From CBDCMJ01 sp965218875 (lineage in GTDB: Bacteria > Chloroflexota > Dehalococcoidia > Lucifugimonadales > UBA3495), in NCBI GenBank assembly GCA_965218875.1, contig OZ244707.1:620001-684000 (forward strand): a stretch of 64,000 bases of DNA, given 5' to 3'. The notes under the pieces were generated by a model that made no database searches, was not told where the DNA came from, and saw only the letters and a program-made list of their open reading frames with translations. Shown one piece after another: positions 26,480 to 34,158 of this stretch (positions within the stretch are counted from its first letter, which is position 1; every line of letters begins with the position of its first letter). The translations under genes were made by a program, and so were the position numbers.

Positions 26480-28042
26480 TTACCGATGTCCGTGTAGACA
26501 CCCCTCCCCAATAGCCCGACCTGGAGAAGGAGTTGGCTGATTTCCCAGACCGCTGTTCATTCCCGGCGGAAGAGGAGTGGTCTCACCGAAGAGCCAGGAA
26601 TCGAAAAGGTCGTCCAGTTCCCTGCTCGCAATCTCCTCAGCCACGACCACAAAGTCTTCGGTGGTCACGTTACCCCCGGCATGGCGGGACACATACTCAC
26701 GCAGAGTCTTGAAAAACGCCTCGTCGCCGATTTCAATGCGCAGTGCGTGGAGGGCCATTGCGCCTCTCGCATACACGCTGCCGCTGAAAAGGGAGTCGGG
26801 GTCGGGATTCGCCGGCGGCCCATAGACAGGTCGCCAGACCATCTCCCAGAACTGCTCGAAACAGCCGCCGCCGGACTTGTGGTCTAACCACAGCCACTCA
26901 GCGTAGGTGGCGAACCCCTCGCTCAGCCATAAGTCCTGCCATGACGCGGGAGTAAGCAGGTTCCCAAACCACTGGTGCGCCAACTCGTGGGCTATCAACC
27001 TGTCGCCGAAATTCTCCAGGGCCCCTATCCCGTAGACGGGCCGGGGTTGGGTTTCCAGCGGCGGAATTGCCTCGTCAATGACGACGGAGCCGGTGAACTC
27101 GAATGGATACGGCCCGAACAATTCATTGAAGAAATCGACTATCAAAGGGACGCTATCCAGAATACTTCTTGCGGATTCGTCTACTGACGCTTCAACCGAG
27201 TCAACGACGGTTATCCCCCCAGGACTTTTGCTGGCGACGTCGTCAAACTGAGCCACCGCCAGGAACGCCAGATAGCTGGCCATCTCATGGACACTTTCCC
27301 ATACGTATGTCACAGTCTCCCCGTGGTCGGTCGTGCTGGTCAATTCACCGTTTGAGGCCGCTTCATAGGGGTCAGGCACCGTGATAATGAAGGTGTACAA
27401 GGCTTTATCGGATGGATGCTCATTGACCGGGAGCCAGTGCGACGCCCCCCAGGGTTCGCCGTACGCGATTATCCCGGTCTCGTAGTTTATCCAGCCGGTC
27501 AGGAGACTTGTTCCAGGCACAGAGCTGGTCGAAGGCTGACCCTCGTAAGAGACCGTGGCACTGAAGGTCGTTCCCACAGGGATCGGCGCACCGGGCTCGA
27601 TTGTCAGCTCGTGTCCGGCGCGAGAGTGGTCGGCTGGGAGGCCATCCACGGCAACCTGCGTAACCGTCAAGCCTCGAAAGTCCAGATTGAATGAGGAGAG
27701 GTCCTGTGTTGCGTCGGCCTCGATTTGAGCCCAGCCCGAAATCTCGTTGGCGTCCACATCGATGTCGAGGGTCACCGTGTAGCGGGAAACGTCATAACCG
27801 CCGTTGCCCAGCCCGGGAAATAGAGGATCGTCCAGCCCTGCCGCGCCGGGACGAGCGGTCCGAATCGGCGTGGGCGTCGGTTCCCGCGTCGGGGTGGCTG
27901 TTGGCTCCTGAGTCGGAGCAGGTATATCTCCGTTGTCACATGCCGTAATCACGGCGACGGCCATCAAACTCGACAGCGCAATCCGCGCGGTCCGGTGAAG
28001 GGTTTTTAGCAGTCTGACTCGCAAGCCGAAAGCGAAAGCCAA
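26480..28042 (-). CDS. M1-family (gluzincin) metallopeptidase lipoprotein
   Basis: About 520 residues, exported and lipid-anchored. A TTG start at 28042 (with AAAGGG about seven bases upstream) puts the lipobox (SSLMAVAVITAC, Cys about 35) at a normal distance; the frame is open to 28153. After a Thr/Pro linker comes the M1 N-terminal beta domain (YDVSRYTVTLDIDVDANEIS), then the zinc site RLIAHELAHQWFGNLLTP with downstream Glu in DLWLSEGFATYAEWLWLDHK. The preceding YGIGALENFGD replaces the usual GAMEN exopeptidase motif with GALEN, which may affect specificity. Later SVYARGAMALHALRIEIGDE matches the family. The C-terminal ARM-like domain is absent, so this is a short M1 form that digests extracellular peptides. 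Zinc ligands are all present. Confidence 0.87.
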   Translation of the reverse strand: MAFAFGLRVRLLKTLHRTARIALSSLMAVAVITACDNGDIPAPTQEPTATPTREPTPTPIRTARPGAAGLDDPLFPGLGNGGYDVSRYTVTLDIDVDANEISGWAQIEADATQDLSSFNLDFRGLTVTQVAVDGLPADHSRAGHELTIEPGAPIPVGTTFSATVSYEGQPSTSSVPGTSLLTGWINYETGIIAYGEPWGASHWLPVNEHPSDKALYTFIITVPDPYEAASNGELTSTTDHGETVTYVWESVHEMASYLAFLAVAQFDDVASKSPGGITVVDSVEASVDESARSILDSVPLIVDFFNELFGPYPFEFTGSVVIDEAIPPLETQPRPVYGIGALENFGDRLIAHELAHQWFGNLLTPASWQDLWLSEGFATYAEWLWLDHKSGGGCFEQFWEMVWRPVYGPPANPDPDSLFSGSVYARGAMALHALRIEIGDEAFFKTLREYVSRHAGGNVTTEDFVVVAEEIASRELDDLFDSWLFGETTPLPPGMNSGLGNQPTPSPGRAIGEGCLHGHR

Positions 28043-28498
28043 TTGGCGGCCCTTTCGTGGGTATAGCTTGAGAAGCTTGCTCAAAGGGGGCGACCCATCC
28101 GGCTCCGGGCCATCAATTGCCCCCTTGCACGAAAGTCTGCTCGATCCCGGCAAGCGTCATAAGAACCGCATATTTGGAAGCGGCGGGCCTGAGTACCGAT
28201 TCGGACCTTTCCAGGTAGGTCGACGTGGATGACAGGTAGAAGGGTTTCGGGATGTGGCTGGGCAGCCCGTGAAACTGCCGAGCCCCTCGGCTTCGGCATT
28301 GACAGGGTCCTAAAGGATGTCTGAATGTGTGATGTGGCTCCTGACCTCATAAGGGACGATGGCGGGACGCGAGTGAGGTTGAGGGTGACCTCGCGAGACC
28401 TTGGGACGGCTGTGGGGGAAAGTGGGCCGGTGGCTATTGTCGGAACTGATGCTGGACTCCGGGGATGGTGCCCACGGTGACATCTATTCCGATGGGCG
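28043..28498. other. Gene-free stretch between peptidase and regulator relic
   Basis: No gene supported. A segment at about 28240-28290 (GGGATGTGGCTGGGCAGCCC, then GCCGAGCCCC) weakly resembles the 14111/26049 repeat family. The rest shows no coding signal or domain on either strand. Confidence 0.45.
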
Positions 28499-28690
28499 CT
28501 AGGCAGTCTCAGCCAGTTCCTGACCTTCGTCAATGGCGTCCACCTCCGTCGAGGCCGTCAGCATGACCACGCGGGTCTCCGGCGCGGACTCCATGATCTC
28601 CGGCACGCCTCCACTCCATCCTTCCCCGGCATCATCACGTCCATCACCACCACGTCCGGCGACATCGGGCGGCCGGAGCCGTCTGCCAGC
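28499..28690 (-). pseudogene. Response-regulator receiver domain relic
   Basis: On the minus strand, MSPDVVVMDVMMPGKDGVEA (starting near 28664, containing the phospho-acceptor Asp of a receiver domain) runs into EIMESAPETRVVMLTASTEV, which is the next part of the same fold, but in another frame. One missing base near 28605 accounts for the break. The domain then ends early at a TAG (28501-28499), with no output domain. Both ends are missing, so this is a dead fragment of a NarL-type regulator. Confidence 0.6.
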
Positions 28691-28996
28691 GGTGTCCGGC
28701 ATTTGGAGTTTGCACAGTGCAACCCTCGCACCTGGACCTGCCGGGTCTGGAAGGTTCAGGACAATCCTTGCACAGCCCGGCGGCCTTTCGTCTCTGACGT
28801 TGCCTCTGCTCATTGCTGAGGCAGGCTTCCTCTTGCTCGGAGCGCCGACTCTTGGGAGGTCTGTACTCCTGGGTTCGCTTTTCTTCTGACAGCTTGGCTG
28901 CGGCCCGGCGTCTTCCGTGGCGAGGGAGCCGTTGAGGGCTGGAGACGCCAAGGAAAGACAGACGAAGGAGTAAGTCACAGGGACGATAAATTGGCC

Positions 28997-29347
28997 CTAT
29001 ATTTTGAGCGTTCCCATAAGGCGATGCAAAAGACCTCCCTTTTTCCCTCTATAAACTTCTTTCCCAATGCCAATTTCGGACCATTTCACATTGCCGCGGT
29101 ATATCCAATAATGCGAGCGACATGGAAAGTTCCAATTCCCGATCGAAGGACTAAGTGAAATTGACTGCCCGTCAAACGTTAACTCCCATTGGCCTGGATC
29201 TAATGGAGTAACGACCTTATTTCCGCATCCACAGCAACAATTATGAATCGCAGTTGCGTATCTTATTGACACATACAAAATCCCCTCTAGAAGTGTTTCA
29301 GGAACTAAATCCACAAACTGATGATCGACATGAGTTATTCGTTTCAA
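28997..29347 (-). CDS. DUF6527-type zinc-binding protein of a ubiquitin-like cluster
   Basis: A 116-residue protein that matches my memory of DUF6527: VDHQFVDLVPETLLEGILYV, SIRYATAIHNCCCGCGNKVV, TPLDPGQWELTFDGQSISLS, PSIGNWNFPCRSHYWIYRGN. The CCCGCG group together with the later PCRSHYW supplies Cys and His for a metal site. Homologues are usually found beside ThiF-like enzymes and multiubiquitin-domain proteins; the biochemical role is unsettled (a deconjugating or ligase-like part is possible). It starts at TTG 29347, which overlaps the ThiF stop by three bases, so the two are translationally coupled. The local DNA is visibly AT-richer than the flanks. Confidence 0.78.
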   Translation of the reverse strand: MKRITHVDHQFVDLVPETLLEGILYVSIRYATAIHNCCCGCGNKVVTPLDPGQWELTFDGQSISLSPSIGNWNFPCRSHYWIYRGNVKWSEIGIGKEVYRGKKGGLLHRLMGTLKI

Positions 29348-30534
29348 ATTTTATTCTCATTGACGATGTAGTTTCCATCGATTTGGTAATAGCTAGAATG
29401 TTCCTGCTCAATATCAACATAAAACCCTAAGAATTTTTTCCACTTAATAACCGCTAGTGCGGCGTTTAACGCATTTAATTCAGCTATCTGAATGTTTCGG
29501 GAGTAATCGTTGTCTAAGTCAATGTCGGACAGAGGCAATGATGCCATTATAGAAACATCCTGTGGCTTTCCTGTGAATAGTGTGCTCCTGATTTGACCAA
29601 ACAGGGATGCCCTGGATTCGTTAACTCCCATCCCGACATCAATGAATGGGATACCCCACTCGATCAATTTCAATATAACCAATTTTCTGCTGGGACCATT
29701 ATCTACCGATACAAAAACAAAATGCATCGAACGGAGACAGGTGATCGTCTCGGCGTCTATGTGCCCGTGGTCGAAGATTTTCAAATGCATGCGCCCATAT
29801 AATTTCTTGCAATAGGACGCCTTTGTAGGAGTGGATTTCAAGATATCTAAGGACGGTGCGCCAGGAGATCGGAAAGCGTTGTGTTGCCCGAATATGTCTC
29901 CATCGAATAAATGGATCTCCGGAACGGGTGTCTTGGCAACTAGATCCAGAATGTACGATCCGGTACCACCAATGCCAACTATCGCCACAGGCCCGACCTT
30001 CAATTTGTCTGATATTGCCCCAATACCGATTCGGCTTGTCGCCGTGTCTTCGTATGCGAACACGGATTCAAAGTCCTGCGGTTCCATTATGGCGAAAGTC
30101 CTGGCGGTCGCGGTGGGATCAATTGACCTGGCGTACCCGCAGATTATCCCTTCGTAGACCGTCATCTTATGGTAGAAATCGGAGTAGCCATCCATCGGCT
30201 TTCTCGAGAACATGCGGTCAACAATCAGCCCTCCTCCCAACTGTTGACGCCGACCAGAGGCTTGAATATGGACCAAAGGTCTCCCGTCACTATCACAAGG
30301 CAAATCTCCCGCGAACATCACAACATGATCTTCTGGTTTTGTTGTGACGTCTCCTGCCAGAGTTAGTCTGGATACCAGAGTGCCATATTTGATGCCTTTG
30401 CCCTTGGTTACATACGGCACGTGCCGCAAAAGCAGATGTCCAGATTCAATTTCAACTTCGTAGCCTTCGTCCACAAGGCGCTTTAGATCCGGGCTACGAT
30501 CTATCAGTTGCTGTGACGTTGAAGATAGTGCCAT
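29344..30534 (-). CDS. ThiF/E1-like ubiquitin-activating adenylyltransferase
   Basis: A 396-residue protein with two parts. Residues 1-170 form an N-terminal domain (SGHLLLRHVPYVTKGKGIKY, DHVVMFAGDLPCDSDGRPLV) that I think is DUF6791. Residues 175-390 are a Rossmann-type ThiF/E1 adenylation domain: VGPVAIVGIGGTGSYILDLV (nucleotide loop), EIHLFDGDIFGQHNAFRSPG (Asp/Arg site for ATP and the Ubl tail), HFVFVSVDNGPSRKLVILKL and IPFIDVGMGV. It should adenylate the C-terminus of a ubiquitin-like partner, the product of the upstream gene, with which it overlaps by 41 bases. No separate E2 is seen; whether Cys242 or Cys266 acts as thioester Cys is not clear. Confidence 0.85.
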   Translation of the reverse strand: MALSSTSQQLIDRSPDLKRLVDEGYEVEIESGHLLLRHVPYVTKGKGIKYGTLVSRLTLAGDVTTKPEDHVVMFAGDLPCDSDGRPLVHIQASGRRQQLGGGLIVDRMFSRKPMDGYSDFYHKMTVYEGIICGYARSIDPTATARTFAIMEPQDFESVFAYEDTATSRIGIGAISDKLKVGPVAIVGIGGTGSYILDLVAKTPVPEIHLFDGDIFGQHNAFRSPGAPSLDILKSTPTKASYCKKLYGRMHLKIFDHGHIDAETITCLRSMHFVFVSVDNGPSRKLVILKLIEWGIPFIDVGMGVNESRASLFGQIRSTLFTGKPQDVSIMASLPLSDIDLDNDYSRNIQIAELNALNAALAVIKWKKFLGFYVDIEQEHSSYYQIDGNYIVNENKI

Positions 30535-30766
30535 TTTGAATTTTTGTGCTTTCGCCCTCCATCAGAGTACCATCCGTCGGCCTGCCGGCTTCATTCCTGT
30601 ATGTGATCGTAAACATCAGATCCTGCTTAGTAGGCAAGTCTCCAGCGTCGAAAGCTAGCGTTATTAGTTTTTCGTAAGAGATCTCTCCGGTAACCGAAAG
30701 TTGGTTGAACGGGATGATTCTCTCCTGGGCATTAACAATTATCCCCACGACGTCTTTTTGCTGCAT
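30494..30766 (-). CDS. Ubiquitin-like protein (multiubiquitin-domain type)
   Basis: A 90-residue single ubiquitin-like domain. The beta-grasp pattern is MQQKDVVGIIVNAQERIIPF, then SYEKLITLAFDAG, MFTITYRNEAGRPTDGTLME, and GTIFNVTATDRS. The segments TITYRN and GTIFNVT match the multiubiquitin family that accompanies ThiF-like E1 and DUF6527 proteins. The tail is TATDRS, without the diglycine of canonical ubiquitin, so activation would use another C-terminal residue or need no conjugation. ATG 30766 has AGGAG 11 bases upstream. It overlaps the E1 gene by 41 bases, and lies 160 bases after the effector gene. Confidence 0.8.
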   Translation of the reverse strand: MQQKDVVGIIVNAQERIIPFNQLSVTGEISYEKLITLAFDAGDLPTKQDLMFTITYRNEAGRPTDGTLMEGESTKIQNGTIFNVTATDRS

Positions 30767-30925
30767 CTTTGCCTATACTCCTGATTTACCCGTCTAGAAC
30801 TTTGGCAGCCCAACCATGCCCCTCCAGCGCCAATGCGCTACAAAAGCACTCCCCATCCTAATTCATGACGCCGATGCTGGGAAAACTATCCGTCACAGGA
30901 GGGGTCTTTCCTAAAAGTTAGCAGT

Positions 30926-32350
30926 TTATTTATGTGAATTTGGACCATAATGATTCCAAAATGTTTGGCTCAACATCCGATCGCTGGTTTGCAAACGAAC
31001 TACGGAATTGGTCAATTCGTCTTTAAGAATAAGGTATCCAGGCGTTGCCGGATATTCCTCGAGAATGTATCGCATGTTGTTTCTGAAAATACGGGATAGG
31101 AGCGTCGCCAATTCATTGAGATCAGTGGTCACCATTGCACCCACAGCAACTCCGGTCTCGAATTGGATCAGTCGAGAGAGCGGGTGAACATCTCGATAGA
31201 TATTGGCCCTCTCTATGGCTTCTCATCCACAATAAAAAATTACGGGCTTCCCAAGGCTGAGTGCCATTGCGGCTTCTACATCTTTGCCGTAACTTTCCTT
31301 ACTTCCTGCGACGTACACGAGTGCCTTTGCGCATTTCACCATAAGACACTCGATTAACCCTTTGTCCTCGGGGCCCGATGCTGCACTTAGCGTCGGATCG
31401 AAATAACGCAGGTTTAGATCCATCAACCTGGAATCATTGAACAAGTCGCCACAAAAGCGAGCCATTCCCCGAAAATCCTCACGGGTCCGCATGCTGGTTG
31501 CCACGTAGACATCCAATTCATTCACAACCGACAAGTACATGGTTGTATTTCTTAGCGCAGCCTGGCGAGCACTGTGAAATCTATCATACACGGCACTAAA
31601 TTTCTCATCAAAATCCGCGCGCGATGTGATTGAGTCATCAAGCACATCCTCCATTATAAATCGGAACTCTCCCTGAATAGCGGAAGAGCCGCTCGGACGA
31701 CCGCCTCTAATCAGCTGGTTAAAGGTCGTGGTTCGCCCTCCGGCATTGACATGTTCATCATACGCTTGAATCAATGTTTGATGGAGAGTTCCTTCAACAT
31801 CAGGATTACTCCCCAGCGACTTGTGAACGCTTTCAGAGATATAGTATCGATCATCTCTAGAAATCTCCTCTATTGGTAATGCTGTGCCGCGTTCTTCGAA
31901 CGATTCCGAGACAATGCGTTTTCCTCGGAAAAAAAGAGCCAACTCCTCCCTACTCAAATTCCGAAGGAATCGATACGCCTTGTCAATGTTTCCGAAATAC
32001 AGAAGGCCATCCACAAATATTCGATGCAACCCCCATTCAAGATGTGACAAAGACTTTATGCGACCGCTTCCAGACAACCAATCTTGCCTGAATGTCGGAA
32101 GTGACTGGACGGGGTAAGGGTGGTCTGGAGGACTTTCAAGCCAATAGTAATAGAAGTAACCGTCTGAAACAGTAGGTTGTTGAGCTAGCGCCAGAAGTTG
32201 ATTCAGTTGTGCTTGAGTTAGGGGCTCATTGTCAATGCTGTCCAGCCTGTCAAAAATCTTGGTGTCAATGCCCTCTGTCAACCATCCAGCAATTCCCTCT
32301 CCATTCGAGGAATAAAGCTTGAATTGATCCAGGATGGTCTCCTTTGACAT
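30926..32350 (-). pseudogene. Putative effector: nucleoside-2-deoxyribosyltransferase-like protein, split by one in-frame TGA
   Basis: Read from ATG 32350 (AGGGGGA upstream), 375 codons lead to TGA at 31225-31223. The same frame then continues for 98 codons (EAIERANIYRDVHPLSRLIQ, FETGVAVGAMVTTDLNELAT) to a stop at 30926. The N-terminal 270 residues are helical and unrecognised. From Asp280, DVYVATSMRTREDFRGMARF and SYGKDVEAAMALSLGKPVIF look like a nucleoside deoxyribosyltransferase/TIR-like flavodoxin fold, with Glu359 at the catalytic position. This suggests a nucleotide- or NAD-cleaving effector for the ubiquitin-like cluster. The post-TGA part reads as the natural continuation of the domain. 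The TGA may be a nonsense mutation or a recoded codon. AT-rich, probably transferred. Confidence 0.7.
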
Positions 32351-32438
32351 GGTTCCCCCTATGGCTCCTGAATAGGTGTGCTCAGGTTTGAATCATATCA
32401 CGTGCTCGGCATTTGACGCAGGCCGGTAGCTCCCGGTC

Positions 32439-32575
32439 TAGTGGTTCAACTACTTTGGATTGATGGTTTATTCTCCCGTTCGTTGAGCTTGTCGAACCAT
32501 GGACGGGCGGCCCTTCGACAAGCTCAACGAACGGGCTCACGGTTTATCCATCAATACAATAAAGCTGGACTACTA
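32439..32575. repeat. MITE-like element with TA ends
   Basis: An imperfect palindrome of about 135 bp between TA at 32439-32440 and TA at 32574-32575. The ends pair as GTGGTTCAACTACTTTGGAT against the complement of the right end, GTAGTCCAGCTTTATTGTAT, and both run into ATTGATGG. The inner arms share CCCGTTCGTTGAGCTTGTCG. There is no gene inside. TA target sites are used by IS630/Tc1-type transposases, and an IS630 element lies immediately to the right. Confidence 0.7.
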
Positions 32576-33725
32576 AACCAAAGCCAAGATGGGATGTACA
32601 TTTCCGGGAGGGCGGGAATCGGGTCGGGAATCTCGCTGGAGTGTCTCGGCCCTTGATTGCAGCACTGTCCGGCAGCGCCGTCTCACCTCATCTTGCCGGT
32701 TGGCCAGCCCGGCCAGGAAGTCACCGACCCTCTCCTGCACTGCCTCTCTGGTCCCCAGGCACAGGTTGCCAGTGGCCTCCTCCCTCGCCCATCCCCAGAT
32801 AGCCTCGTCGGCGTTGAAGTCCGGACTGTAGCCCGGCAGGTTCACCAACCTCAGGTCCAGCTCAGGCGTCCGCAGGTATTCCCGCAACGCCTCACCGCGA
32901 TGGGGCGGCGCATTGTCCCAGATCACGTTCAGCCGCCCTCTGTGCCTCCCCCGTAACTGTTCCAGGAAGGCAACCGAGGTTCCGAGTTGCTGTTGCCCTC
33001 CAGTCCCATCCACTCCACCTCCCCCGTCTCCAGGCACACCGCCGAGTAGTAGCTGGCCTTCTCCCCGTACTTGGGACTGGTCGAGTCCACCAATGCCGGT
33101 TCTCCCCTGAGCACCCATTTGCCCCGCAACTCCGCGTCGGCCCGGAAGTGGGCCTCGTCGGCAAAGAATACCTTGGCTCCGGTCCGCCGGGTCTCCTCGC
33201 TAAGGGCGGCATACTCCGCAACGAAGGCCTTCCGCTTCGACTCATTCGCCTTCACCAAGCGCTTCTTGGGACGCTTGTAGGTGAATCCCAGCCGGTGCAG
33301 GTAATTCAGGCAACTGCTACGGCTCAGGTTGAGGCCGAACCGTTCCGAGACAAACCGCCGCACCACCCGCCAATACCAGTTGGCCAGTTCCAGGCCCGAT
33401 GATGACGGCGGCAGCTGCACCGCTCCTGTCAACTCCGCCTGCTGTGTCTGGTCGAGGGCGGGGGGGAACCGCCCGTCTGCTCGAAGATCAGGGCTGCCGG
33501 ACCATCCTCGCCGAAGGCCGAGGCCCACCGTCCAATGGTGTGGGGATCCCGCTCCAGTGCCTCCGCCGCGGCCACTGCCGTCCAGCCTTGGGCCAGCAGC
33601 CAGACGGCGTACCACCTTTCCCGCTCCCGGGGTGTGGGCGCCAGGATCATTCTCCGCCGCAGGTCCTTCGCGCCCATCTGCCGTTGTTCCAAAGACTGGC
33701 CGATATCTCTTACCCCCATCATCAA
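32573..33725 (-). pseudogene. IS630-family transposase with two frameshifts
   Basis: Three frames make one transposase. First, from ATG 33725: RERERWYAVWLLAQGWTAVA and EALERDPHTIGRWASAFGED (HTH). A shift at the seven-G run near 33459-33465 leads to ANWYWRVVRRFVSERFGLNL, LHRLGFTYKRPKKRLVKANE and AKVFFADEAHFRADAELRGK (first Asp). A second shift near 32975-32985 leads to RLNVIWDNAPPHRGEALREY (second Asp) and LPGYSPDFNADEAIWGWARE (Glu). All three catalytic residues exist but in broken frames, so it is dead unless the first shift is an assembly error. The stop codon is completed by the target TA at 32574-32575. Confidence 0.85.
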
Positions 33726-33800
33726 CCCCTCCCAAACTACCTACCCCAACTGCCTCCCAATTTACCCTATCCTTATGCGCATTTCACCTTGGCGTTGGTT
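32576..33800 (-). mobile_element. IS630-family insertion sequence
   Basis: 1225 bp between TA dinucleotides (32574-32575 and 33801-33802). Terminal inverted repeats: AACCAAAGCCAAGATG at the left and, complemented, AACCAACGCCAAGGTG at the right (two mismatches). TA duplication and DDE transposase both fit IS630. The left TA is shared with the end of the MITE-like element. Confidence 0.85.
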
Positions 33801-34158
33801 TAGATCCGGCTGACTGAGAAACCACCCTAATAGCTCTGCAGCTCTTACATTACGCATCCCTTGACTGGCCCTGCGGCGCAACGCCCTTCGCGGTGCCCCC
33901 TTGCGGCATCGGCGATTCTGCGTTCTCCAACTGGCTCATCCAATCTTAGGCCCAACCCCATCGCGTCATCCCCGACACGCCGCCAATGGCCATCCGCCAT
34001 ACGGGCCTTATTAAGACGGGGCGCGCACGTCCCCGCTTACGGGGCCATGGCCGGCCGAGCATTGATTTCTAAGGCCGCAGCACTTATCGTATCCCAAAAC
34101 CCCAGTCCAACCGGCCGCACCCATTAGTCTTAGCCGGCGCACAGAGGAGGAACACGTC
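33801..34158. other. Intergenic, right border of the accessory region
   Basis: No gene, RNA or repeat recognised. From here on insertion sequences disappear until 62.2 kb and codon use returns to the high-GC background. I looked for a copy of the tRNA-Arg 3' end as an attachment site and did not see one. Confidence 0.45.

Noticed and set aside
31214..31225. Selenocysteine at the TGA of the effector gene
   Set aside because: Not fully excluded, but the hairpin downstream is weak and AT-rich, and the residue context is not a redox motif. Nonsense mutation or readthrough is more likely.
28997..32350. CBASS or a canonical E1-E2-JAB ubiquitin operon
   Set aside because: No cGAS/DncV-like cyclase, no E2 fold and no JAMM motif was found in or next to the cluster.
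33801..34158. Attachment site (attR) for the tRNA-Arg integrase
   Set aside because: I looked for the tRNA 3' segment (GGGTTCGAATCCTGCC and following) here and elsewhere in the window and found no second copy.
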